Notes under the pieces: generated by a model
Database searches by the model: none
Told to the model about the DNA's origin: nothing
Seen by the model: only the letters and a program-made list of their open reading frames with translations
Shown here: positions 1 to 10,797 of the stretch, in pieces
Layout: each line of letters starts with the position of its first letter
Position numbering within the stretch: position 1 is the first letter of the stretch
Program-made: the position numbers and the translations under genes
NCBI GenBank assembly: GCA_015680685.1
Contig: MNCI01016355.1
Coordinates: 26,372 to 90,371, forward strand
Length of the DNA stretch: 64,000 nt
Direction of reading: 5' to 3'
Source: Gnetum montanum
Lineage: Eukaryota > Streptophyta > Gnetopsida > Gnetales > Gnetaceae

Positions 1-848
1 CATTTTTAGAGATCACTTTGGAAACTACTTGGAACCAAGATTTCTTTTTCCATAGCCTATCACCCCCAAACTAATGGGTAAACTAAAGTTGTAATTCAGT
101 CTCTATTGAAGATCTTGAAATGTTTGTGTGAGGATGATCCTTAAAGATGGAAAAATGTGTTGGTCCATGCTAAATTCTCATATAATAATGCTTCCCATTC
201 TAGCATTGGTAAGAGTTCCTTTATGGAAAATTATGGATTTTCACCAAGAATGGTTGATGAGTTAAGGAAATTTGAAGATTGTGCCTCTTTGAGTTTAAAC
301 TTTGTTGAGTGAATGAGAGAATTGCATCAGTAAGTTAAATCTCAGTTAGAGAAAAAAACAAAGATTATGTCTTACAAGGTCAATGAAGGAAAAAGGAAAA
401 TTAATTTCCAAATTGACAATTATGTTTGAATTACTTGAGTAAGGAAAGATAAAAGAATGTACACTTCTACAAGCTTAAGTTAAGGAGAATTGGTCCACTT
501 CAAATCAGGACCAAAATTAATCCAAATGCTCATGAGATTGACTTACCTAATGATTTTCCTATTTCTTGTGTTTTTAATATTTCAGATTTGAGCCCATATT
601 ATGGACATGTAATTACATTAGACTTGAGGGATAGTCTTGAGATCCTCAAGGATGCACTTAAAGACTCAAACTCAACTAAGCCACCAAGGAAAGCAATTGT
701 GCCACAAGCAAGAAAGGCTATGAGTACAAGAGGCAAAAAAGTACATGAGTACTTGGTGCATTGGAATGATGAAGGATTTGAAAATGTCATTTGGATCCAT
801 GAGAAGGATTTGGCTTTGTGGGCTCTTAATGCTATCCCAATTGTATAG
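1..848 (+). pseudogene. Ty3/gypsy chromovirus: integrase C-terminal part plus chromodomain, degraded
   Basis: The first 300 bases translate, with stops, to the end of an integrase core: a SIAYHPQTNG motif, then TKVVIQSLLKIL, where the catalytic glutamate of the usual TEVVNRSL is replaced by lysine, then YNNASHSSIGKSSF and YGFSPRMVDEL. Around 515-600 the linker reads INPNAHEIDLPNDF followed by FNISDL, a signature of plant chromoviruses. Residues 53-75 of the open frame at 588-848 (HEYLVHWNDEGFENVIWIHEKDL) have the spacing of a chromodomain, which in this clade targets integration to heterochromatin. The copy is truncated by the window start and broken by several stops, so it is a dead remnant. 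The family call is firm; the exact clade is not. Confidence 0.8.
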
Positions 849-2160
849 CCAACTTGAGGATAACTTTAATTTCTTAAGGATAACTTTAATTTCTCAAGGA
901 TACGAGACATGATGAGGACATCACCTAGCCCACGTATAATCCTTAATATGTTTGTACATAAATTTTTGTGTGTTGTTATGTTTTTCTTTTTGTGTTGTTT
1001 TGTTGATGATGATCTCAGGGTGTTTTGGCATCTTTGGGAGTGTTTGGGGCTCATTTTGATGATTCTAGGAGGTTATGAGGGCTATGGGGACTTTCTTGGA
1101 GCTATCTTGAGGTTCCAAACCATAAAACAAGCATCTTGAAATTTTGGCCTATTTGGAGAGACATCTACTTTGATAGCAAGATGTCTCCTTAGCATGTAAG
1201 ACGTCTCTAGGAATTTAGCTACACTCGACAAAGAGGTCTTCACAATAGACAAGACATCTCAATTAACAATCACTTTTAAGAAAGATGTCCCATTCTCCTC
1301 TAAGACATCTTGTATAGATATGAGACAAATTCCTATGAATTTTTAAAGTTTTAAATTTTGAAATTAAAGAGGGAAGATGAAGAGGCCTCTTGGGCCTTCA
1401 TTTTGGCTAAGAGAGTCTAGAGAATAAGAGGTGAGTTGAGAGAAAAGTAGAGAGAGATAGAGTTTTAGCTAGGTTCCTTGATCATCATCCATGTGAGAGT
1501 GTGTTTTCTTTGATTGAGTGAATGTGAGAATTTAATTAAATATCTTATCTATCATTGGGAATTTGGGCTTTCTTTCAGCTGTAATTTCTCCATTTGAGCA
1601 ACAATAAAGCTTTCATTTTCTTTTCTTATTCGAATTTGCTATTTTGTGACATTAAGAAACCTTAGATTGCGGAATTCATGGGAGCTCCTCATCAATCACT
1701 AATCACTTAGAGATCTAATTTTCTTTCATATTCTTGTCTTGATATAGGCATATTTTTTATTTGATGATGGATTGTTTTTATTATTAATATTTTCACCATT
1801 GTCATGATGCTTGTGTGATTGATGGCACCATCATGTGCACTTCTACGTTTTATAGCATCTTTCCAGGTTTCATGAATTTAATTTCAAAAATATTTTGTAT
1901 ATCTATGTTTTCACAATATTTTTCCACATCTTGTCATGTTGTTTTCCTTTGTGTATATGTTTCTCGTCCTCTTTCAAGCTCCGTATCCATGTTTTTTTGA
2001 ATTTTTTATTACTTTCCATACTTAAGCTTCTTCACAATTTTCGATTGATTTTCACTTTTCTTTTTACCAATGTTTATTTTTATTTATCTACTTTTTATTT
2101 TCTATGTTTTTCTTCTTCTTCTTCATTTATACTTGCCCATATGTTGCAACAGTAATGCTG
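849..2160 (+). repeat. Probable 3' LTR/3' UTR of the chromovirus remnant
   Basis: This stretch follows the pol stop directly and has no convincing coding potential. It opens with a short tandem duplication (aggataactttaatttct twice, about 855-897) and contains the AGACGTCT palindrome array annotated separately. I place it as LTR by position only; its ends were not found, since no second LTR copy is in the window. Confidence 0.4.
1159..1310. repeat. Array of 8-bp palindromic motif AGACRTCT
   Basis: Seven copies of AGACGTCT or one-base variants on either strand lie within 152 bases: 1159, 1179, 1199, 1232, 1252, 1283 and 1303. The first three and the 1232/1252 pair are about 20 bases apart, which suggests a former tandem unit. 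It sits where the U3 of an LTR would be. Confidence 0.7.
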
Positions 2161-2561
2161 CTCTTCAAAGCCAGAGCATTGTTGCTCTCTTGATAAGAGA
2201 AAGAGTTCCATAACCTAAATATCTTCGGCAACAAAAAATTCATTATTCCCTGTCTCTCTGTATGAGATCATTTTATTTTCTGTAGCTTAGTAGTACAAAA
2301 TTTCTAAAAATTTTATTATTCATCAGGTGCACTTTGGAAGTTTTATTTTCTAGTATGGATGATTCTCTGAAGCCATCTTAGGAACAAAATCATGTCTGTA
2401 ATTTATTGTGGATCATGATATAAAAGCCTAAAACAATGAAGATTTTAATGATTTACTTTTATCTTCACTGGACATGTGGTAAGCATGAAGGAAAAAATAA
2501 AATTTAAACAACAAAGTAGATTTAAAAAATCTCAACACCATGACACCTAGCTAGAGAAATC
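2161..2561. other. No gene seen
   Basis: AT-rich sequence without an open frame or recognisable motif on either strand. Confidence 0.5.
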
Positions 2562-3085
2562 ATGCATGAAGAACAAGTGGCATCTATGCCAATAGTGAGG
2601 AAAATAAGAAAAAAAAAGTCAAAAAGAGCCTATAAAAGGTCAGTGGGATCTCAACAAAAATCATCAACAAAGAGAAATGCTCCTTCTTCTCCTTTAATTT
2701 CCATTCCTTCTCATATATCTACCCTATCCTATATCCCTCTATCTCATCATTCTCTAAATCCACCTGTAGCTCCCTCAAAATAGTTCGACAAGGAAGCCAT
2801 CAAGGTGAAGTTATGCAAAAGGTTAGAGAAGTTGGCCCTTGAATTCCAACATGAAAAGGATTGGAAAAAAGGCTAGGAGGACATCCCAACAGGAAAAGAA
2901 GTAGTCATTGTCAACCTCAAAGAGCTTGAAGATTGATAAAAATAGCTAACTTGAGCTATTCAAGTCTATTGTGAGTACTTTGAGGAGAAAATTAGGAAGC
3001 ATCCTTCTAGTAGCATGAAAAGTGGATGGATCAAAGATTAAGCTACTAAGTCCCTTCTTGTTTTCCCATATTTAATGCTTTCCTA
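2562..3085 (+). pseudogene. Protein-derived dispersed repeat, copy R1
   Basis: A lysine/serine-rich open frame (2562-2783) runs, past a stop, into a frame with KVKLCKRLEKLALEFQHEKD, then GKEVVIVNLKELED and, after further stops, SGWIKD. From 2864 to about 3085 it is a diverged copy of the sequence that flanks element 1 (5354-5406 joined to 13153-13325). Two copies plus protein-like composition suggest a decayed mobile-element ORF, but I do not recognise the family. Confidence 0.45.
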
Positions 3086-5353
3086 AAATTGTTTTTTAAG
3101 ATTCCCATTATAACTCATTGCCCTTAATGGAAAATTATTTATTGCATAATCTATTTTTGCTTAATATATATTATTTGTCATCATTTAATGTTTTCTCTCG
3201 TTTCAATGTTTATATCATGTGCATGAGTTTAACCATATTATTTCTCTTTTTCAATATTTAATAGTTACTTTACATTAATCACTGAGACTGTACCTAGGCA
3301 AGTCATGCCCACATACAGGGTGCCCTAGGCAATAACCTTGTCAAACTATGATTTTCAGGAATTACACATAAACATTTGGCCATCTTTGTGACCAACATTT
3401 CCTCATCATTACCTCTTTTCAGGCACTAGTATGAGGGCATCATTTCTAAGACCAACATTCCTTTTGAGTATTCTCCTATCTTCTCTTTAGTGTTTATTTC
3501 AAGTTTAAAGAAAAATTATATATATAAATTCTTTTTGTTGTTTATGATTGGATCTAACAATACTCATATACCTAGAACTAGGAGAACAATATATCAAAAC
3601 TTCCTAGCTAGTTATTTTTCAAGTCATATCTCACAAGACATAGATTTAAGTCCTTTCATTTTTAAACATAGTAAACCTTCTTTCCCAACCTTTGGTTAAC
3701 AATTCTTTCAATTTTGAAAACTTCAATCAAATTCCAAAATCTCTACAATAGACTTTCCTTTCTTTTGATTCCTCTTTCAACAATGCTCATCAACATCTTC
3801 AAAATTTTGGGATAATATTAGGCATCCACAACATAATTCAACATGATGTGGCCTATAGGTCTTTTTTTACTAGGAACAACAACTTAATGGTTTCTCATCC
3901 TTTTTAATTTATTAATCTCATCATAGAAGAACTTCAAATCCCATTTCCTCTCTCAATTTGACAAGTTTACTAGTCCTACTATAACTTATAGTAGCCTCAC
4001 TTGGTTCTAAAAGCTTAGTAGAGAAACAATTAGAAATTACAATTAAGATTCCTTCAATAACTTTCATATGTTCTTAGTGATATGCATGCATAACTAGAAG
4101 GAATCCTAAACCTTTTCCTCTTCATGATTGATTGTTTCTTCTCATATACAATCAAATCTTATTCTAATATCATTGACCTGCAAGGATCAATGTCCAAAGT
4201 AGTCAAACTTGAATAGATTACTCTCACAAACTCTTAATAGTCCTCATTCAAAATTCTTAGCCTAGGTTCATAAACCCCAATGGTCCTAAATCCTTTTCAA
4301 GTAAAACCTCCAATGGTTAACTCTTTACTAAACATTCAAAATGCAAGTACTTCATCCTCATTATTTCCTCAAAACCTTGGCCTAAACAATGATCAATCAA
4401 AGGCCTTAATTCAATCTATCACCAATCCTTCCTCTATAGCTTATATCCTTATTCTTGAGATAACACAAACCTTCAATGTACCTAATGTTGAAAGTGAACC
4501 TCTAATGAATCAAGTCTTGACCATGCTACAAAACCTTCCTAATGACATAATTGAGCTAAAACATAATAACATTAAAACAAGATAACAATACAATAAGACA
4601 AATGAAAGCTTAGGAGAAGAAGCTCTTAGCAAATATTATAGGTTGTATAACACCAAACAATACTCTAGGAAATCTTGTTCTTAATTTCAAGCATTATATG
4701 GGGATATCACATAAGTATGACAAAATAATCAAAAAAGAAATACCTTACTAATGATTTTAGAATTCCCTCATGAAGCTGAAAATGAACTAGTAGCATCCTT
4801 TAAGCAAGTTATGATTAATGAACCAACCCCTATAAATACATGATTTAGGAAGGTTAGCGACATAACGAGCAATATTAGTAGCTCGAAAGCAAATACTTAT
4901 GTTCCCCCTAGTCAATGAAGTCATAGTAATCAAATGACTCTATCTCAATCATAAATATAAAGTTCTTTATAAAATCAAAGTTATCCCATCAAAGCTAACA
5001 AGAGCTTAGAAATGAAATGAAAACTTGTGACTTGATAAAATATTTTAAACAAGTTAACACTAATATATCTATATACAATTTTTTTCAATTCAAGAAAATA
5101 AAAGAGACTATACATAGCTTAGTTAATGAATTCGAAGATAATGGTAAAGCCCCTATGAAAATCAAGTACATCTCGTAGATTGAGTAGGAATTATTAAAAC
5201 TTCTAATCATTATGTTAAGAAGGACCAAGCTCCTTTTATTCTTACTAGGGAAAAACATTCATATTTTTTTGATGAACTTAAGAGCTAATATAAATCTAAT
5301 GCTCCTTGAGGTATGTAAAAATTTAGTGTGCAAATTATTTCTCAAATGATTGT
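3086..5353. other. Degraded AT-rich repeat sequence, unclassified
   Basis: Only short frames are present. The longest (4280-4585, plus, 101 residues) is rich in N, S, Q and L with no known domain. Composition and setting suggest old retroelement sequence, but no LTR, PBS or catalytic motif could be seen. Confidence 0.4.
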
Positions 5354-5406
5354 AAAAAAGGTTGGGAGGACACCCCAATAGGAAAAGAAGTAGCCATTTT
5401 CAATCT
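5354..5406 (+). repeat. Dispersed repeat copy R2, left part (target of element 1)
   Basis: Matches 2864-2917 with scattered substitutions and is interrupted by element 1; it resumes at 13153. The last five bases AATCT are the left target-site duplication. Confidence 0.75.
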
Positions 5407-6200
5407 TGATGAGCCACGATATCGTGTACGTGATATCACATACGCGATATCACATCTTGCCTTATCTTCTATAAATAAGAGGTGGTGCCCTTTGTTTCAG
5501 GCAGTAAGACTTAGACCCTTAGCCAAACTCTTGTAGTTTTATTAGTCCAGAGTTAGAATAATTTCTGTGTGCCTGCAATAGCAGTCATAGAGTGAACGGA
5601 TCTTTATTCGAGCAATTTGTACCTGAGCACACATTTGTGTACGACAATAAAGATGAACTTTATGAGAAACCTTGCAACATATAGAATAAGCTAATTAGTA
5701 ATTAATTATTGTTGGATGTTTAATTCTTTCCAAGTTAATTAATCTCGCTCTCAACCTTCGACTCTCTTAGTTAAGTACACTCAGTACGACCGCTTCGAGC
5801 ATGCTTGTAGTGCTTGGTAACCCAGTAATGATTAGCATTTGGTAATCCCAGCAGCGTTGCACTGGTTCAAGATGTGTACGGAAAGTGGGAACAGATACTG
5901 GTGTTAGGAACATTTAGAACTTAGTTAATGAATAGTTAATGTAAGTTAGTCACTTAGTTCTCTATCCCTTTTTTTATTAGCATAAGACATAAAAAATATA
6001 AAAGCTACAAAAATCATATACCTCAAGCTTACTTAACCATACAACCGTGAAAATACAAGTAAGTTTGGGAGGATAACGATTGATTAACCTCAAGTGTTCC
6101 ATTAAGGTGTGTAAGCACTTAGTCCTTGAAGTTCGACTGGATCGGGCGAGAAACGCTTGTATTTGTATGGTTGAGTGTAGGGGTACCTCACCACTCATCA
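5407..6200 (+). repeat. Element 1 5' LTR
   Basis: 794 bases from TGATGAG to CTCATCA. U3 is very short (~60 bases), consisting mainly of GATATC-centred palindromes (5418-5455) before the TATA box. The transcribed part carries the repeated GGTAAYCCCAGYARYG motif (5815-5855) found in all related LTRs here. Confidence 0.92.
5470..5477 (+). promoter_or_regulatory. TATA box of element 1 5' LTR
   Basis: TATAAATA 63 bases inside the LTR; equivalent boxes occur at 12683 (TATAAATT), 14253, 32466, 39364 and 59097 on plus and 16674 and 30441 on minus in the related LTRs. Confidence 0.7.
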
Positions 6201-7246
6201 TTGGGACGTATGCCCAAGGAAGGTTATCAAAGCTTAGGTCTACAAATTCATAGATTACTAGAGCAAGTAGCCAAAGAAAAAGGTGAGCTATGAAAAAGAG
6301 AAAGTGCGGAAGAATATAACTGAGATCCTTCCTCTGAAAAAGGGGAGTGAGATTTTGTGAGGAGGAAGAAGAGTCACCACTCGAAGAGATGGTGAATAGG
6401 AAGACTTTGCCTCTCCAAAAGTTAACAACAGAAGTATCAACAAAGGTAGATCAAATGTGGAACTCCCAAGATAGTAGGTTTGAAATTGTTCTTAAAATTT
6501 TAGAGGAGTCTAGGGAGCGAGGTAGTGACTGCAACAAAAGGAAAAAGAGAGAAGTGGAAAATGCACGTAACAAGGGTAAGGATAAAATGGTCATCACAGA
6601 AGAGGTTGTGGATTCAGACATAGACATTGATGGTGGATGCGAGATGTGCCAATATGATCATCCTAAGGGATGTTGCCCAGTGATTTCACATCTACAAGAG
6701 TCTGGGGTGTATGCACTCAACCCACAACTAAATAAACGACAAACACCCCGACAGTTATCTTATCCCCAAGGTAACCCAAGGCAATTCCACCAACCTTCAA
6801 CATATTATCCAAGTGGAACTCCACAACAACCCATTGAGAAACATCAATAGTGGAAATACCCACAGTCATGGGGGATGCCACCACCAAGGCAACAATACCC
6901 CTACCGGTAACCGGACCCATATGGCTACTACATGCAGCATCCAATCTCTCCACGTGACTCTGTTAGTCACATTTCACCACAACATCACTACCAAGCTCAT
7001 GAGTATTATAGAACTCCTTTTCCTAGGGGAGATAACCCACAAACATACCATCCTTCAAATCCATCCATAGCTCTCACACTGATAGCTCCATTCCCACCCG
7101 CTCCAGCAATGCAAGGGGAACTCCCTACTCAATTGCAGCAATGCAATGCCACAAGGGCTATAAATCCTCAACCCAATTTTGGTTTTGACAGCCATATGAA
7201 GAAAAGATCTTTCTTCAGAGCCAACCGTCCAACAAAGCCCTCATAA
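6201..7246 (+). pseudogene. Element 1 gag, C-terminal part only
   Basis: Begins immediately at the LTR edge with a frame equivalent to the middle of element 2 gag (GTYAQGKLSKL in that copy). A long frame at 6347-6850 includes an acidic stretch, a lysine/glutamate-rich helix region and the knuckle-like motif CEMCQYDHPKGCC. It ends at a TAG and continues in the same frame with proline/glutamine/tyrosine-rich sequence to 7246. Gag would form the particle and package RNA. The N-terminal half, start codon and 5' leader are missing. Confidence 0.8.
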
Positions 7247-7735
7247 CCACAAGTGGTTGAACCTCTGAATGCCTCTCCATCAAATAAGGCTTCAAAGCTC
7301 CCTTCAAACCAAACACCAAGCTCAACGCATACAGTTATGTTAACACATGTCGTTACTGACTGGATCAAGGTTGGTCACCTTCCCAAGAAATTCTCTGATC
7401 TTGGAAGCCCTCTAATCTATCTCCAAATCATTGGAAATGAGCCATGCAGAGCTCTTCTGGACTCAGGTTCTAGAGTCAACCTAATATCACAAGAGATGTA
7501 CAAAGCTTGGAACCTACCTTCATTAAGGAAGAGCAATATTTTCCTAGAGCTGGTTGACCAGTCCATCACTATTCCCTTGGAACTGGTGGAGGACATCATT
7601 ACCACTATGTGTGGGTGGCCGTACCCAATTGATTTCCTAGTGATACAAGTAAACAAGGATAAAGAGAACTTCCCAATAATAATGGAAAGGGCATGGCTAA
7701 GTACTATAGATGCATGCCTAGGAATCTGATCTTTC
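7247..7735 (+). pseudogene. Element 1 aspartic protease domain
   Basis: Same frame as gag. The active-site segment reads CRALLDSGSRVNLIS near residue 70 of the frame at 7253-7729, so the catalytic D-S-G is preserved here, unlike elements 2 and 3. A flap-like region follows (FLVIQVNKD, FPIIMERAW). The frame is lost at about 7730 and pol continues one base phase later, so this copy needs a frameshift to reach RT. Confidence 0.8.
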
Positions 7736-7736
7736 C

Positions 7737-9707
7737 TTGGAAATATACAAGAAGAACACTTTTGGAAAGATCGAGAAGAAGAAGGTTCCATGCATCGGAT
7801 ATAGTGATACAGGGTGCAATTGCATGCAAAGATCATGGGTTGTACAAAGTTTAGCATTGCCTGCATGCAACCGGTGTGCACAAGACATTAACATACAAAA
7901 GTGCTTATATGTAGTAGCCACACGACAAGAAGACACCCAATGGCTAATGGCTGATCAAGAGAGCAACTCACTAATGTGCATGGAACTAACTGAGGGAGTA
8001 ACTAATGCTTACATCGAAAGCATAGATACACTAAAGCAAGTCCGCTACCAGCTTCCAAGCCTTAACCTTAAAAACATCAACTGGGGGAAGTTGGAAATTC
8101 CTGAAAAATTTAAACAAGAGCCCCTAGATTTGAAACCATTTCTCACTGGTCTAGAATATATGACCCTCAAAAATGGAAAACTAGTAATCATCAACGCAAG
8201 ACTTGCTTCTAAACAAAAAGAAATACTATTGAAAGTAATAAAAAAGTGGTCAAAAGCCTTTGCCTGGTCATACCTCGAATTAATTGGAATAGATCCTAGG
8301 ATATGATAACATAGGATTTACACTGATCCATCCATGAAACCTTGAAAATAATTGCAGAGGCGATTGAACCCAAAATTGATGCAAGTAGTGAAAGAAGAAA
8401 TAGAACAGCTTCTTAAGGCTGGGTTTATATATCCCATTGCTGATAGCGAATGGGTTATCCCTCTAGTGATCATGCCTAAAAAGGGAGGTAAATGGAGGGT
8501 GTGCATAGATTTTAGGCTATTGAACATGGAAACATTTAAGAATCACTTTTTGCTGTCATTCATTGACCAAGTCTTAGACACCATAGCAGGGCATCACTAT
8601 TACAGTTTTCTAGGTGGCTATAGTGGATACAACCAAATACAAATAGCCCTAGAAGACCAAGCCAAGATAATGTTCACTAGTCCTTGGGGAACGTTTGCAT
8701 TTAAAAAAATTCCATTTGCCTTGTGCAATGCTCCTGCCATGTTTCAATGCCTAGTTCTAAGAATATTCTAATAGTAGATAGGAAATGGAGTAGAATTCTT
8801 TATGTACAACTTCTCTACCTATGAAACAAGTTTTGTTCAAGCCTTAGACCAATTAGAGCAAGTGCTGAAAAGATGCGTAGAAACTAATTTAAGGCTCAAT
8901 GGGTAGAAAAGCCATTTAATGGTCCAAGAAGGCATAGTACTTGGGCATAAAGTTTCACACATAAGAATAGAGGTAGACCCAAACAAAATTAGGGCCATCC
9001 AAGGAATCACCCAGCAACTGGAAACTATCAAAGACATTCGGTCATTCCTTGGACACACTGGCTACTATAGGAGATTCATTGAGAACTTCTCCAAGGTTTC
9101 CAAACCATTGGTAGAGTTAGCAAAGAAGGATGTACCATTTGAGTGGACCAGGGAATGTGAATGAGCATTCCAAACTCTAAAACAAAAGCTTGTAGAAACT
9201 CGCATTCTACAAGCTCTTGACTAGTCCAAACCATTCTACATAATGATTGATGCATCCAATTATGCTTTAGGAGCTGTACTTACATAGTTAGATGACTAAA
9301 AATGCCCTTACTACATCCACTATGCAAGTAGAAGTATTTCCGGTGCACAACTGAACTACACAACTATAGAGAAAGAATTAATGGCTGTAGTGTTTGCACT
9401 GGATAATCTTAGGCACTATGTGTTAGGTTACAAATGTTTCATCCATATGGATCATAGTGCAATCTAGTTCCTCATGAACAAGCCAATAGTTAGCCCTCGT
9501 ATTATATGATGGCTGGTAATCCTACAGGAGTTCAATCTAACGATGATCGATCGGAAAGGCACAAAGAACATAGTTGCAGATCATTTATCTCTGTTGCGCT
9601 GGGATAGCAAAGAGGATGAATATGTAATGTCTGATCATTTTCTTGATGAAGCCCTCTTTGCCGGTGTAGTGAATAATCAACTATCCACAGAGACGAACTA
9701 GTATAGT
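7737..9707 (+). pseudogene. Element 1 reverse transcriptase and RNase H
   Basis: The frame at 7737-8306 holds the protease-RT linker (ARLASKQKEILLKV). RT fingers/palm follow at 8352-8771 (KKGGKWRVCIDFRLLN, then FLGGYSGYNQIQIA). The catalytic box, normally FMDDF, reads FMYNFSTY near 8800, so both aspartates are lost. Thumb and connection are at 8919-9164 (IRSFLGHTGYYRRFIENF). RNase H follows to about 9620 with stops (DASNYALGAVLT, then a YTTIEKELMAV motif with the catalytic glutamate). The sequence stops at the N at 9708. Confidence 0.85.
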
Positions 9708-9708
9708 N
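9708..9708. other. Single-N assembly join inside element 1 pol
   Basis: Alignment with element 2 shows that roughly 270 bases between the RNase H tail and the integrase zinc-binding domain are absent at this one N. Confidence 0.75.
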
Positions 9709-10797
9709 TCCATCAATTTGTCCAATCTTGTGAGTGCTGCCAACATGATGGGGAAATAACTTCTAGAATGAAGGGTCTGTAACAATGGATTCAACCTTTA
9801 GAACCCTTTGACATTTGGGAAATAAACTTTATGGGGCCCATTACACCAATGTCCAATGGAAAAGCTTACATTGTAGTTTTCGTAGACTATCTAATGAAAT
9901 GGGCTGAAGAAGCTGCTATTATAGACTGCACATCATCTACAGCTACATGATTTGTGCAACAACAAATTGTAAATAGGTTTTGTGTGCCGCATGCACTTAT
10001 TTCAAATAATGGAACACACTTCACAGGTGCAACCTTTCGAAAGCTAATGCAATGCTTAGGAGTTGAACATAAATTGACTACGCCTTATCACCCCCAAGCT
10101 AATGGACAAGCTGAGGTCACCAATAGGAATATCACTAAAATATTAACTAGGAAAATTAGCAAGTATAGGCAAGACTGGAGCACTAAACTGAATGATGCTC
10201 TTTGGGCAAAATGATCCACCTGGAAACTACCTATAGGCTACTCTCCCTATGAGTTAGTGTATGGAAAGCTTCTAATGCTTCCAATTCAAACCAAGCTCCG
10301 TACACTATCCATTGCTTATGACCTCCACCTCGATCTTGATCTAGCACAAAAAAAAAAGGTTGGCAACTTTAAATGTGCTAGACGAAAACCGATTAGCTGC
10401 CCTATCATCAAATGAGTTGCACAAGGCATATAACATGCAACGTCATGACTTGAAGATTCAAAAGGTTAAGTATCAACTAGGAGATAAGGTTCTCTATTGG
10501 AATCCCGCACATGTGCCACAACGCACAAAATTTCAAACACTATGGAAAGGACCTTACATTATTCATACAACCTTTCCTTCAGGGGCCATGACCATATACA
10601 AACCTAAGAGCCTTGATAAGATATTATTAGTCAATGTGCAACAGACCAAACCTTTCCATGAATTTAGAACAGTTATGCACATAATACCTCTAAGAAGGGA
10701 CGACCCTGCTCATTTTTTCGAGTCTCCCCCTTCCAACTCAATTATGGGGGAGATGGCCATCTTTGCTAACCAATTGAGGCCCTCAGTTCCTTTTTAA
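9709..10797 (+). pseudogene. Element 1 integrase
   Basis: Starts in the zinc-binding domain (HQFVQSCECCQHDG). In the core the first catalytic aspartate is mutated (EINFMGP against EIDFMGP in element 2), the second is also lost (SNNGTHF for SDNGTHF), and the glutamate is kept (QANGQAEVTNR). The C-terminal domain at 10360-10797 is in another frame (HDLKIQKVKYQLGDKVLYWN, LWKGPYIIHTTFPSGAM). D to N changes fit G-to-A decay at methylated sites. Confidence 0.85.
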
